Shown piece by piece: positions 1 to 5,220 of a stretch of 5,545 nt of DNA. This DNA comes from Synergistales bacterium (GTDB lineage: Bacteria; Synergistota; Synergistia; Synergistales; Thermovirgaceae), in assembly GCA_018434645.1 (NCBI GenBank), contig JAHDOX010000112.1:1-5545 (forward strand). The letters run 5' to 3'. Under the pieces are notes generated by a model. It had not been told where the DNA came from, did no database searches, and was given only the letters and a program-made list of their open reading frames with translations. Position 1 is the first letter of the stretch. Each line of letters opens with the position of its first letter. The position numbers and the translations under genes were made by a program.

Positions 1-590
1 GGCTTCATCCCCAGGGAAAAGGCTAGTTCCCTAAGTGACGGGAGGCTCATTGGGTATTCAGTTCTTCCCGAAACCTTCCAAAAGCCCGGGAAACCGTTTC
101 CGTGCTGCATGGGTCCAGCCGCCTCGATAGCCCGCTCCATGATGCCTGCCGTCCCGTCTCCGCTGGCTTTTTCATGAGGCCGGACGGAAAGGGCGGCCCT
201 GTCGGTCTTTAACGTTCCGTCGCCTGCCAGAAGCCCGACCAGGTAGCCCTCTTTTTCTCCGTAAAGTCCGTTCCAACCGGCCAGTTCCCTGTGGTCGTGC
301 AACATGATCTCGTCCCCGGGCTTGAGGTCACAAACACTGGTCCATTCTTTTTCCAGGGTGTAAAACGTCTTTTTTGTGACCCGCAGAACCGGGTGATCCC
401 CCGTGGCCCGGAAGGAATACCCTTCCCTGGTCGTGACAGAAAGCAACGGTTTCTCTCCTGTCCTGAAGAAACCCGCTTCGGTGGTTTCGAAAGGCCTTCC
501 GTCGATGATGAGAGTTGATTTCCTGCCTGTGAGGTCCTTGACCTGCCGTGGACCGGAGTCGGTCATAACAAAGGTGTCGGCCGGAACGCA
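1..590 (-). mobile_element. Intein with LAGLIDADG-type homing endonuclease (partial, N-terminal 196 residues)
   Basis: This in-frame protein-splicing element sits inside nrdJ and begins at Cys278, directly after the extein residues EATNP. Splicing block A is CVPADTFVMTDSG, with Cys1 as nucleophile and the usual D-T pair. Block B is ATGDHPVLRV, with the T-x-x-H motif at host residues 340-343 (intein residues 63-66). KPGDEIML follows as block N4. Endonuclease block C is YLVGLLAGDGTL, starting at host residue 393 (intein residue 116), with an acidic G-D-G of LAGLIDADG type near 216-224. The spacing of these blocks is normal for a full-size, endonuclease-bearing intein rather than a mini-intein. 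The second LAGLIDADG motif, splicing blocks F and G (terminal His-Asn) and the +1 Cys are outside the window, so activity cannot be judged. The reading frame is open throughout. Confidence 0.92.
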
Positions 591-1421
591 GGGGTTGGTG
601 GCCTCGATGCGGCCGAGATGGGGCGTGGGGTTGGTGGCCTCGATCTTGTCCAGGAAGATCATGCCGGGGTCTCCGGTCTTCCATGCCATTTCGCAGATGA
701 GGTCGAAAAGTTCCCTGGCCTTGACGGTGCGGACTATCTCGCCGCTTCTCGGGTTGACGAGATTCCAGTCCTCGTCGTTTTCGACGGCCTTCATAAAGGC
801 ATCGGTGGCACCTATGGATATGTTGAAATTCTTGAGCTTGCCTTCTTCCGTCTTGGCCCTGATGAAACGGAAAACGTCGGGATGGTCGGCGTCGAGAATG
901 CCCATATTGGCCCCACGGCGCATGCCTCCCTGCATGACCACCTCGGTGGCCTGGTCGAACATGCTCATGAAGGATATGGGCCCCGAGGCCACGCCGTTGG
1001 TGCTGGAAACCACGTCGCCGGCGGGTCTGAGTTTGCTGAAGTTGTACCCGGTGCCTCCTCCAGATTTGTGGATCAGGGCCATGTATTTCAACGCGTCGAA
1101 GATGCCCTCCATGCTGTCTTCCACGGGAAGGACGAAACAGGCGGCCAGCTGGCCTCCTTTGCGGCCCGCGTTCATGAGGGTAGGGCTGTTGGGCAAAAAG
1201 TCGAGTCGGGCCATCATCCCGCGGAAGGCCTCGGTCAATGGGTCATCGGGACCCGCTCCTTCGGCTTCTGCGATGGCTGTGGCCACGCGTTGGAACATCT
1301 CTTCCGGCGTTTCTATGACCTTGCCGGACTTGTCCTTAACCAGGTACCGTTCCCGAAGAACCCTCAGGGCGTTTTCGGAAAGGGCTGGCCCCTTGTTGCC
1401 GGCGTTTCCGGTCTTTTGCAT
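1..1421 (-). CDS. nrdJ: Class II (adenosylcobalamin-dependent) ribonucleotide reductase, N-terminal part, intein-interrupted, open at left edge
   Basis: Reduces ribonucleotides to deoxyribonucleotides in the cytoplasm using B12 radical chemistry, without oxygen. The frame is open for 473 codons from the ATG at 1421. AAAGGAG (1432-1438) lies 10 nt upstream of it. Seen in order: an N-terminal region with no ATP-cone, LPNSPTLMNAG (residues 76-86), redox-pair cysteine C95 in AACFVLP, KSGGGTGYNFSKLRP (119-133), GGMRRGANMG, then IEATNP ending at residue 277. The KSGGGTGYNF and NPTPHLG...EATNPC motifs are typical of the Thermotoga-like B12 family. By the T. maritima scheme (C133, C322, C333), the cysteine after EATNP is the thiyl-radical residue, and C95 matches C133 in spacing. 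From codon 278 the frame reads intein, so the C-extein with the ESC motif must lie left of the window. NrdR-like boxes upstream suggest repression when dNTPs are plentiful. I am confident of the family; the symbol nrdJ reflects the class II type. Confidence 0.93.
   Translation of the reverse strand, partial: MQKTGNAGNKGPALSENALRVLRERYLVKDKSGKVIETPEEMFQRVATAIAEAEGAGPDDPLTEAFRGMMARLDFLPNSPTLMNAGRKGGQLAACFVLPVEDSMEGIFDALKYMALIHKSGGGTGYNFSKLRPAGDVVSSTNGVASGPISFMSMFDQATEVVMQGGMRRGANMGILDADHPDVFRFIRAKTEEGKLKNFNISIGATDAFMKAVENDEDWNLVNPRSGEIVRTVKARELFDLICEMAWKTGDPGMIFLDKIEATNPTPHLGRIEATNPCVPADTFVMTDSGPRQVKDLTGRKSTLIIDGRPFETTEAGFFRTGEKPLLSVTTREGYSFRATGDHPVLRVTKKTFYTLEKEWTSVCDLKPGDEIMLHDHRELAGWNGLYGEKEGYLVGLLAGDGTLKTDRAALSVRPHEKASGDGTAGIMERAIEAAGPMQHGNGFPGFWKVSGRTEYPMSLPSLRELAFSLGMK
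591..644 (-). repeat. 18-bp perfect direct repeat beside the intein insertion site
   Basis: The 18-mer GGGGTTGGTGGCCTCGAT (plus strand) occurs at 591-608 and again at 627-644, 36 bp (12 codons) apart and in frame. Both copies encode IEATNP. The copy at 591-608 directly abuts the first intein codon. Known relatives have a similar but not identical pair here (I-x-x-x-NPTP ... IEATNPCGE), so part of the likeness comes from protein conservation. Nucleotide identity over all 18 bases is more than that requires. Confidence 0.8.
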
Positions 1422-1448
1422 GATGAAACCGCTCCTTTACAGGCGAAT

Positions 1449-1464
1449 TCGCTATATATATGGT
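1449..1464 (-). promoter_or_regulatory. NrdR box, proximal
   Basis: The plus-strand sequence TCGCTATATATATGGT aligns with the NrdR consensus (aCaCwAtATaTwGtGt): the C, the central TATATAT core and the final GT agree. It lies 28 nt upstream of the nrdJ start codon. Its start is 32 bp (three helical turns) from a second box, the usual tandem arrangement for this repressor. Each box alone would be weak evidence; the pair in front of a ribonucleotide reductase gene is strong. Confidence 0.8.
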
Positions 1465-1480
1465 CCAGGCTCCTAGAATA

Positions 1481-1496
1481 ATACTATATATGTGGT
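1481..1496 (-). promoter_or_regulatory. NrdR box, distal
   Basis: The plus-strand sequence ATACTATATATGTGGT matches the NrdR consensus at most positions, including C-T-A-T-A-T-A-T. It overlaps the predicted -10 of the nrdJ promoter, so a bound NrdR tetramer would block RNA polymerase. The NrdR gene itself is not in the window. Confidence 0.8.
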
Positions 1497-1512
1497 CTGT
1501 TGATAACTACAA
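1483..1512 (-). promoter_or_regulatory. Predicted nrdJ promoter
   Basis: Read on the minus strand: -35 TTGTAG (1507-1512), which also contains the last codon and stop of glsA, an 18-bp spacer, then -10 TATAGT (1483-1488). The -10 lies inside the distal NrdR box. The spacer is one base longer than ideal and the -35 matches the consensus only in part. No terminator-like hairpin separates glsA from nrdJ, so read-through from glsA is also possible. Confidence 0.45.
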
Positions 1513-2424
1513 AACCCTCAAACCCAATTGGTCTGACAGAATTTCCATGACCCTGACGCCTCCCGTGGAGTTGCCCTTTGGATCGAGGGAGGGTCCCACC
1601 GTCGCAAGTCCCATATTTCCAGGGGCCGAGGCCATGATACCGCCTCCTACACCGCTTTTTGCCGGAATGCCTACCCGAAGCGCAAATTCTCCCGACCCGT
1701 CGTAGAGGCCGCATATCGCCATAAGAGCCCTGAGGGTCAAAGCTATCCTCGGGGAGAGGACGCGTTCTCCGCTCACCGGGTTGACGCCGCTATTGGCCAG
1801 GGTAGCCCCCATGACGGCGAGGTCGCGGACAGTGCATGCTATTGCGCACTGGTGGAAGTACGAGTCGAGGATGTCCTCGATGTCTCCTTCCAGCGAACCG
1901 ACGCTGCGGAGAAAGTAGGCCAGGGATCGGTTCCGGTCGCTCGTGGCCTTTTCTGAAAGATAGACCGCTTCGTTGGAAGATATGGAATGGTTGGAGCAAA
2001 GCTTTTTTGTCAAATCAAGAACGGCTTCATAACGGCTGAGGCTGTCCCTGTAGGGCAAAAGGGACAGAACTACGATGGCTCCCGCATTTATAAGGGGGTT
2101 TTGGGGTCTGTGGGGCGCCCGCATCTCGAGTCGCATTATGGAGTTGAAAGGGTCGGCCGTTGGATCCACACCGACAGCGGAAAAGACCTTTTTTTCGCCG
2201 CAATCGATCATAGACAGGGCCAGGGAAACCACTTTCGAGATGGATTGTATGGTTATGGTCGTTTCAGTATCACCAGCGGCTGTTATTTGCCCATCCATAT
2301 CACAGCAGGCCACTGCCAGGGCATTTGGGTCTGCCTTGCCAAGTTCGGGGATGTAGTCAGCCACCTTGCCCGTGGCCGCTGCTTTCCTGCCTTTGGCGAG
2401 AGCCGATTCCAGTTTGTCTTTCAT
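1507..2424 (-). CDS. glsA: Glutaminase (serine-dependent, beta-lactamase fold)
   Basis: Hydrolyses L-glutamine to glutamate and ammonia in the cytoplasm. The product is 305 aa, close to the E. coli enzymes YbaS and YneH (about 310). All expected catalytic and binding residues are visible with near-constant offsets to YbaS: Y24 in YIPEL, the S61-x-x-K64 nucleophile/base pair in IQSISKV, N113 in PLINAGAI, E158, N165 in DRNRSLAYFL, Y189 in DSYFHQC, Y241 and V259 in PAKSGVGGG. The start at 2424 (MKDKLESAL) is chosen because AAGGAGA (2432-2438) is 8 nt from it. The ATG at 2430 is only 2 nt from the Shine-Dalgarno core, and a longer GTG start at 2517 has no visible site. The gene lies between the Crp/Fnr regulator and nrdJ on the same strand, with 85 bp to nrdJ. 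It appears intact. Confidence 0.95.
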   Translation of the reverse strand: MKDKLESALAKGRKAAATGKVADYIPELGKADPNALAVACCDMDGQITAAGDTETTITIQSISKVVSLALSMIDCGEKKVFSAVGVDPTADPFNSIMRLEMRAPHRPQNPLINAGAIVVLSLLPYRDSLSRYEAVLDLTKKLCSNHSISSNEAVYLSEKATSDRNRSLAYFLRSVGSLEGDIEDILDSYFHQCAIACTVRDLAVMGATLANSGVNPVSGERVLSPRIALTLRALMAICGLYDGSGEFALRVGIPAKSGVGGGIMASAPGNMGLATVGPSLDPKGNSTGGVRVMEILSDQLGLRVL

Positions 2425-2431
2425 GGGCATT

Positions 2432-2438
2432 TCTCCTT
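2432..2438 (-). promoter_or_regulatory. Ribosome binding site deciding the glsA start
   Basis: AAGGAGA on the minus strand. The gap from the GGAG core to the ATG at 2424 is 8 nt, and to the ATG at 2430 only 2 nt. The inner methionine is therefore the more likely start, dropping the leading Met-Pro. Confidence 0.7.
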
Positions 2439-2464
2439 CGCTTTCAGGTATATAAAGCTTCTTG

Positions 2465-2506
2465 GGTTTTAAAACAGTCTTTGCCGGCCCCGGCACAAAT
2501 TGTTCC
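2465..2506. repeat. Cluster of three short palindromes upstream of glsA
   Basis: Three dyads lie side by side between the predicted glsA promoter and its ribosome binding site: GTTTTAAAAC (2465-2474), TGCCGG-CC-CCGGCA (2482-2495) and GGCACAAATTGTTCC (2492-2506, one mismatched pair). The first two are perfect. They could be an operator or a leader hairpin. No regulator can be named from them. Confidence 0.4.
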
Positions 2507-2525
2507 TGTTTCCGCACGTCATAAA

Positions 2526-2554
2526 ACCATGTCAGATCTATCGTGCCTGGTCAA
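2526..2554 (-). promoter_or_regulatory. Possible glsA promoter
   Basis: On the minus strand, -35 TTGACC (2549-2554), a 17-bp spacer and -10 CATGGT (2526-2531) preceded by TGA, giving an extended -10. The -35 is near perfect and the spacing ideal, but the -10 hexamer is poor. It would give a leader of roughly 95 nt containing the palindrome cluster. Confidence 0.35.
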
Positions 2555-2601
2555 GCAGGAAATGGCGGCGGGCAAAGAGTCTTGAGATGAAACCGACTGT
2601 T

Positions 2602-2621
2602 GAAAAGAGCCGGATCTTTTC
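2602..2621 (-). terminator. Weak inverted repeat after the Crp/Fnr gene
   Basis: Seven-base arms GAAAAGA and TCTTTTC flank a 6-nt loop, 21 nt past the stop codon of the regulator. The stem is A/T-rich and no clean U run follows, so it would be a poor intrinsic terminator. Part of the regulator's transcript may continue into glsA. Confidence 0.25.
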
Positions 2622-2642
2622 GGAAAGGTCGATAAAACGGCA

Positions 2643-3320
2643 TCACCAAAAGGTGTTGTAATAGTGTTTGAGGCCGGCGGGGTTTGCGATGAAAATATTT
2701 TTCCCCTTGTAAGTTATGAGCCCCTCGTCCTTCAGTTCATTCAAGACATTGGTGATGGTTATTCGGGAACAACCCGTGGCGTTGGCTAACTCCTGATGAG
2801 TGTAGACATAATCTATTTCAGAGGGTTTATCCACGTCGTTGCCGAACTGGGCCGACAACTCGAGAAGAACACCGCATATGCGCCCTTTGGAATCGTTGAC
2901 CGTGGTCCTTGCGGTCTTCATGAGAATTATCCTGTATTTGCGTATGATCGATTGAATGAATTGACGATAAAGGTGAGGATGTTTTTTCAGCTCTTTCTCA
3001 AGGACGGGACCTGCAAGGCATGAAGCAGTACTGTCCACCAGGGCCTTGGTAAGGGCTATTGTCCTGGCACCGCTGAAGTAGTCCATTTCCCCGAAGACGG
3101 TACCCGGCTGGAGCCGGAAAAGGGATACTTCCCTGCCGTCGCCGCTTATAAGAACCTGCTTGAAATACCCCGAAGTCACTATATATACACATGAACTGTC
3201 GGGAGGATCAATTATGGTTCCCTTGCGGAATTTCCTTTCATTGCCCAAAGGCGCCAGGTGATCAAGAAAATGATCGATCATGTTCCGGTGAGCATCTTCA
3301 TCGAAAAGAAGGTTGAGCAT
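2643..3320 (-). CDS. Crp/Fnr-family transcriptional regulator
   Basis: DNA-binding regulator of 225 aa. Residues about 15-110 form the cyclic-nucleotide-binding-like jelly roll (FRKGTII, VYIVTSGYFKQVLISGDGRE, PGTVFGEMDYFSG). A dimerisation helix covers about 110-140. The C-terminal winged helix has the turn at about 174-202 (THQELANATGCSRITITNVL, then NELKDEGLI). There is no N-terminal FNR-type cysteine cluster; the cysteines (C44, C101, C149, C184) are scattered. The phosphate cassette of true CRP is not recognisable, so the effector is unknown. Compared with the E. coli CRP recognition helix, R180 is kept (R186), while E181 is Ile187 and R185 is Asn191, so an altered operator is expected. 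A matching palindrome lies in the divergent gap. No Shine-Dalgarno sequence sits at normal distance from this ATG; an ATT at 3335 is better placed and would give 230 aa. Confidence 0.9.
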   Translation of the reverse strand: MLNLLFDEDAHRNMIDHFLDHLAPLGNERKFRKGTIIDPPDSSCVYIVTSGYFKQVLISGDGREVSLFRLQPGTVFGEMDYFSGARTIALTKALVDSTASCLAGPVLEKELKKHPHLYRQFIQSIIRKYRIILMKTARTTVNDSKGRICGVLLELSAQFGNDVDKPSEIDYVYTHQELANATGCSRITITNVLNELKDEGLITYKGKNIFIANPAGLKHYYNTFW

Positions 3321-3343
3321 GTTTTTAGGGGAAATGATCGTTC

Positions 3344-3350
3344 CCTCCTT
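3344..3350 (-). promoter_or_regulatory. Strong ribosome binding site oddly far from the Crp/Fnr ATG
   Basis: AAGGAGG on the minus strand ends 23 nt before the ATG at 3320 but only 8 nt before an in-frame ATT (3333-3335). An in-frame TGA at 3354-3356 rules out a longer frame, and no ATG, GTG or TTG lies between the site and 3320. Translation may start at ATT, adding Met-Ile/Ser-Pro-type residues ahead of MLNLL, or at the ATG with an unusual spacer. Confidence 0.6.
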
Positions 3351-3397
3351 GTTTCAAAAACATAGTCAACGTTTTGGGATTTACTCCAGGTCTTTTT

Positions 3398-3425
3398 TTA
3401 TTATAAGCCTTCCGGAATTGCTCAA
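3398..3425 (-). promoter_or_regulatory. Predicted promoter of the Crp/Fnr gene
   Basis: A perfect minus-strand TATAAT is at 3400-3405, overlapping TAATAA at 3398-3403. The best -35 is TTGAGC (3420-3425), which is 16 bp from TAATAA but only 14 bp from TATAAT, so the exact pairing is uncertain. Transcription would begin near 3391 and leave a leader of roughly 60-70 nt. Confidence 0.5.
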
Positions 3426-3488
3426 GGCATGACGCCAAAAGAACCGGAAGCAGTGATTCACCTGTGGATGAGCCTGGGGCAAGCCCGT

Positions 3489-3512
3489 AAATTGTAGTCT
3501 GGACTACAATTT
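3489..3512. promoter_or_regulatory. 24-bp palindromic operator, CRP-like geometry
   Basis: Perfect 11-base arms (AAATTGTAGTC and GACTACAATTT) flank a 2-base centre, TG. Read as a Crp/Fnr-family site it is TGTAG-N6-CTACA, the same spacing as the CRP site TGTGA-N6-TCACA, with the inner T-C-T bases also shared. It lies in the gap divergent to the Crp/Fnr gene. It overlaps the -35 of the substrate-binding-protein gene by two bases and is centred roughly 41-45 bp before its likely transcription start, where a class II activator would sit. It is most simply the operator of the neighbouring regulator. Confidence 0.7.
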
Positions 3513-3538
3513 GCCTGGCACAGATTCCTTAAAATAAT
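3511..3538 (+). promoter_or_regulatory. Predicted promoter of the peptide transporter operon
   Basis: -35 TTGCCT (3511-3516), a 16-bp spacer and -10 AATAAT (3533-3538), five of six consensus bases in the -10. The predicted start is near 3545, giving a leader of about 26 nt. The palindrome at 3489-3512 abuts the -35. Confidence 0.5.
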
Positions 3539-3554
3539 AAGACAAAGTCGTTCC

Positions 3555-3561
3555 AAGGGAG
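3555..3561 (+). promoter_or_regulatory. Ribosome binding site deciding the start of the binding protein
   Basis: AAGGGAG is immediately followed by one ATG (3562) with no gap, and by a second in-frame ATG (3571) at 9 nt. The second is the plausible start and yields the more typical signal peptide MISRNKSFF. Confidence 0.65.
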
Positions 3562-3570
3562 ATGGGAATA

Positions 3571-5094
3571 ATGATTTCGAGAAACAAGTCCTTTTTCGCG
3601 TTGGTAGTGATAATACTGGGAGTTACGTTGTTTTTCTCGTCCGCAGGCTTCGCCAAGGAAACAAAAGACACTTTAGTTGTGGCGAACATCTATGATGCAA
3701 AGACCCTGGATCCTCATGCCACCAATGATGTCGCTTCGTCTGGTGCCATGCTCCAGATCTACGAAACACTCGTTGCGCTTGACGATGATAATAACATCGT
3801 GCCGCAGCTGGCGGAAAGATGGGAAAGACCAGATGAACTCACCTATAAGTTCTATCTTCTTGAAGGGGTTAAATTTCACAACGGCGAGGAATTGAAGGCT
3901 TCTGACGTCAAGTACACTATCGAAAGGGCCATGTCCCCAAAGGGCGCGGCTATACAGAACTATTCCTCCGAAGTCGATACGGTGGAAGTCGTTGACGACT
4001 ATACTGTCGTCATAAAGACGAAACGACCTTGCACTCCTTTCCTGGCGTCTCTCAGCCATACCTGGGGTAGTATCCTAAACGAAAAAGCTACAGAAGCAGC
4101 CGGAGATAATTACGGCATGCATCCCGTAGGAACAGGTCCATTCAAATTCGTAAGCTGGGAGAAAGGTGATCGCCTTACTCTAGAAAGGTATGAAGAGTTC
4201 CACGGCAAAAAGCCGGCATACAAGACACTGGTAATCCGCTCGATCACCGAACCCACTAACCGTACCATTGAGCTCGAAAGTGGTGCCGTTGACATAGCCT
4301 ACGGCATTCCATCAAATGATATTAAAAGAGTTGAGGAAAACGAGAACCTGAAACTTATGCGGGTAATGGACAATTCCACTACTTATTTGGGATTCAACTG
4401 CGAGAAATCGCCTTTCAACGATGTACGGGTTAGACAGGCTATAAGCAAGGCGATAGACACAGTTTTGATAAACAAAGCGGTATACCGCGGAGTAGGCCAA
4501 GCACCGGTAGGTCCAATAGCTCCCAATGTAAAATACTCTGACAAGACCCTTCCAGTGCACGAAAGGGATGTTGAAGGTGCCAGAAAGCTGCTGGCTGAAG
4601 CCGGCTATCCGAATGGTTTTGATGCGGAAATCTGGACTAATGACAAAAAAGAAAGGGTGGATATGGCTACTATTATTCAGAGCCAGTTAAGTGAGATCGG
4701 AATCAACGTTCAAATAAAAGTTCTCGAGTGGGGAGCATATCTCGACGGATTGAAAGCGAAACAACATGACATGTTTATAGTCGGTTGGGTTGCTACGGTC
4801 CCGGATCCGGATTTCGCTGTCGGAGCTGTTTTTCATTCCTCGATGAAAGGTAAGATGAACTTCGCGTTTTTTGGAGACGATGAGGTTGACGCCCTTATTG
4901 AAAAAGGCAAGACCCTTCCAGATGGCGCTGAAAGAGAAAAGGTTTACAAAGACCTCCAGAGGCTCATCAATAAAAAACGTCCTTGGGTATACCTGCTTAA
5001 CGATGAACAGATTTGCGGTGTAAGGAAGAACGTACAGGGATTTAAGCCTAGCCCGAGGGGCTACCACGTCTTGTACAACGTTTATTTCGAATAA
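3571..5094 (+). CDS. Peptide/dipeptide-type ABC transporter substrate-binding protein (SBP_bac_5 family)
   Basis: Periplasmic binding protein delivering peptides or a related solute to an ABC importer. The start at 3571 is preferred over the ATG at 3562, because AAGGGAG (3555-3561) is 9 nt from the former and touches the latter. The product is 507 aa, similar to GsiB and DppA. Residues 1-28 are a Sec signal peptide (R4, K6, a hydrophobic stretch 8-22, cleavage after GFA28). There is no lipobox Cys, so the protein is probably free in the periplasm. Family signatures: TLDPH (45-49), Y-E-T-L, PQLAERWE, LLEGVKFHNGEELKASDVKYT, GTGPFKFVSWEKGD, FNDVRVRQAISKAID, ARKLLAEAGYPNGF and WVATVPDPD. The exact ligand cannot be told from sequence; dipeptides, oligopeptides or glutathione are all possible. 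The permease follows 126 bp downstream. Base composition is visibly more A/T-rich than nrdJ. Confidence 0.93.
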   Translation: MISRNKSFFALVVIILGVTLFFSSAGFAKETKDTLVVANIYDAKTLDPHATNDVASSGAMLQIYETLVALDDDNNIVPQLAERWERPDELTYKFYLLEGVKFHNGEELKASDVKYTIERAMSPKGAAIQNYSSEVDTVEVVDDYTVVIKTKRPCTPFLASLSHTWGSILNEKATEAAGDNYGMHPVGTGPFKFVSWEKGDRLTLERYEEFHGKKPAYKTLVIRSITEPTNRTIELESGAVDIAYGIPSNDIKRVEENENLKLMRVMDNSTTYLGFNCEKSPFNDVRVRQAISKAIDTVLINKAVYRGVGQAPVGPIAPNVKYSDKTLPVHERDVEGARKLLAEAGYPNGFDAEIWTNDKKERVDMATIIQSQLSEIGINVQIKVLEWGAYLDGLKAKQHDMFIVGWVATVPDPDFAVGAVFHSSMKGKMNFAFFGDDEVDALIEKGKTLPDGAEREKVYKDLQRLINKKRPWVYLLNDEQICGVRKNVQGFKPSPRGYHVLYNVYFE

Positions 5095-5152
5095 GCAAAA
5101 TGTCTCGGAATATTCCAGGGAAAACTATCTGTGAAATTTTCTGACCGACAAG

Positions 5153-5181
5153 CAGGGGCCCAGGCTAACCCTGGGTCCCTG
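5153..5181 (+). terminator. Strong hairpin between the binding-protein and permease genes
   Basis: A 12-bp stem (5153-5164 with 5170-5181), G/C-rich with one G-U wobble pair, closes a 5-nt loop CTAAC. The next bases are GTATTC. A T-rich stretch (TGCTTTTCTTTTCGC) begins only about 9 nt later, so this is not a textbook terminator. Position and form suit partial termination or a 3' mRNA stabiliser that keeps binding-protein mRNA in excess over permease mRNA, a common arrangement in binding-protein-dependent importers. Confidence 0.6.
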
Positions 5182-5220
5182 GTATTCTCATGCTTTTCTT
5201 TTCGCTTCAGGAGGTAAAGA

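Noticed and set aside
1443..1452. GCGAATTCGC palindrome before nrdJ
   Set aside because: A 10-bp palindrome overlapping the proximal NrdR box. Too short to claim as a separate operator or terminator.
403..1481. Two long plus-strand open frames (357 and 287 codons) opposite nrdJ
   Set aside because: They lie antisense to a gene with clear reductase and intein motifs. Their translations show no recognisable domain; they are by-products of G/C-rich codon use.
1497..1515. TTGTAG near nrdJ as a half-site for the same Crp/Fnr regulator
   Set aside because: The partner half CTACAA is absent at the required spacing; the match is explained by the last codon and stop of glsA.
1987..2585. Plus-strand open frames opposite glsA, one reaching into the gap at 2585
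   Set aside because: Antisense to a fully conserved glutaminase, with no suitable ribosome binding site and no family resemblance.
3409..3450. Inverted repeat CTTCCGG ... CCGGAAG in the divergent gap
   Set aside because: Seven-base arms with a 28-nt loop; no T run follows and it does not match a known operator form. Likely chance.
3453..3461. GTGATTCAC as a second Crp/Fnr site
   Set aside because: The half-site spacing is one base, not the six needed for a CRP-type site, and it does not resemble the strong palindrome nearby.
4687..5067. Minus-strand frame of 126 codons inside the binding-protein gene
   Set aside because: Shadow of a well-supported gene; no domain features.
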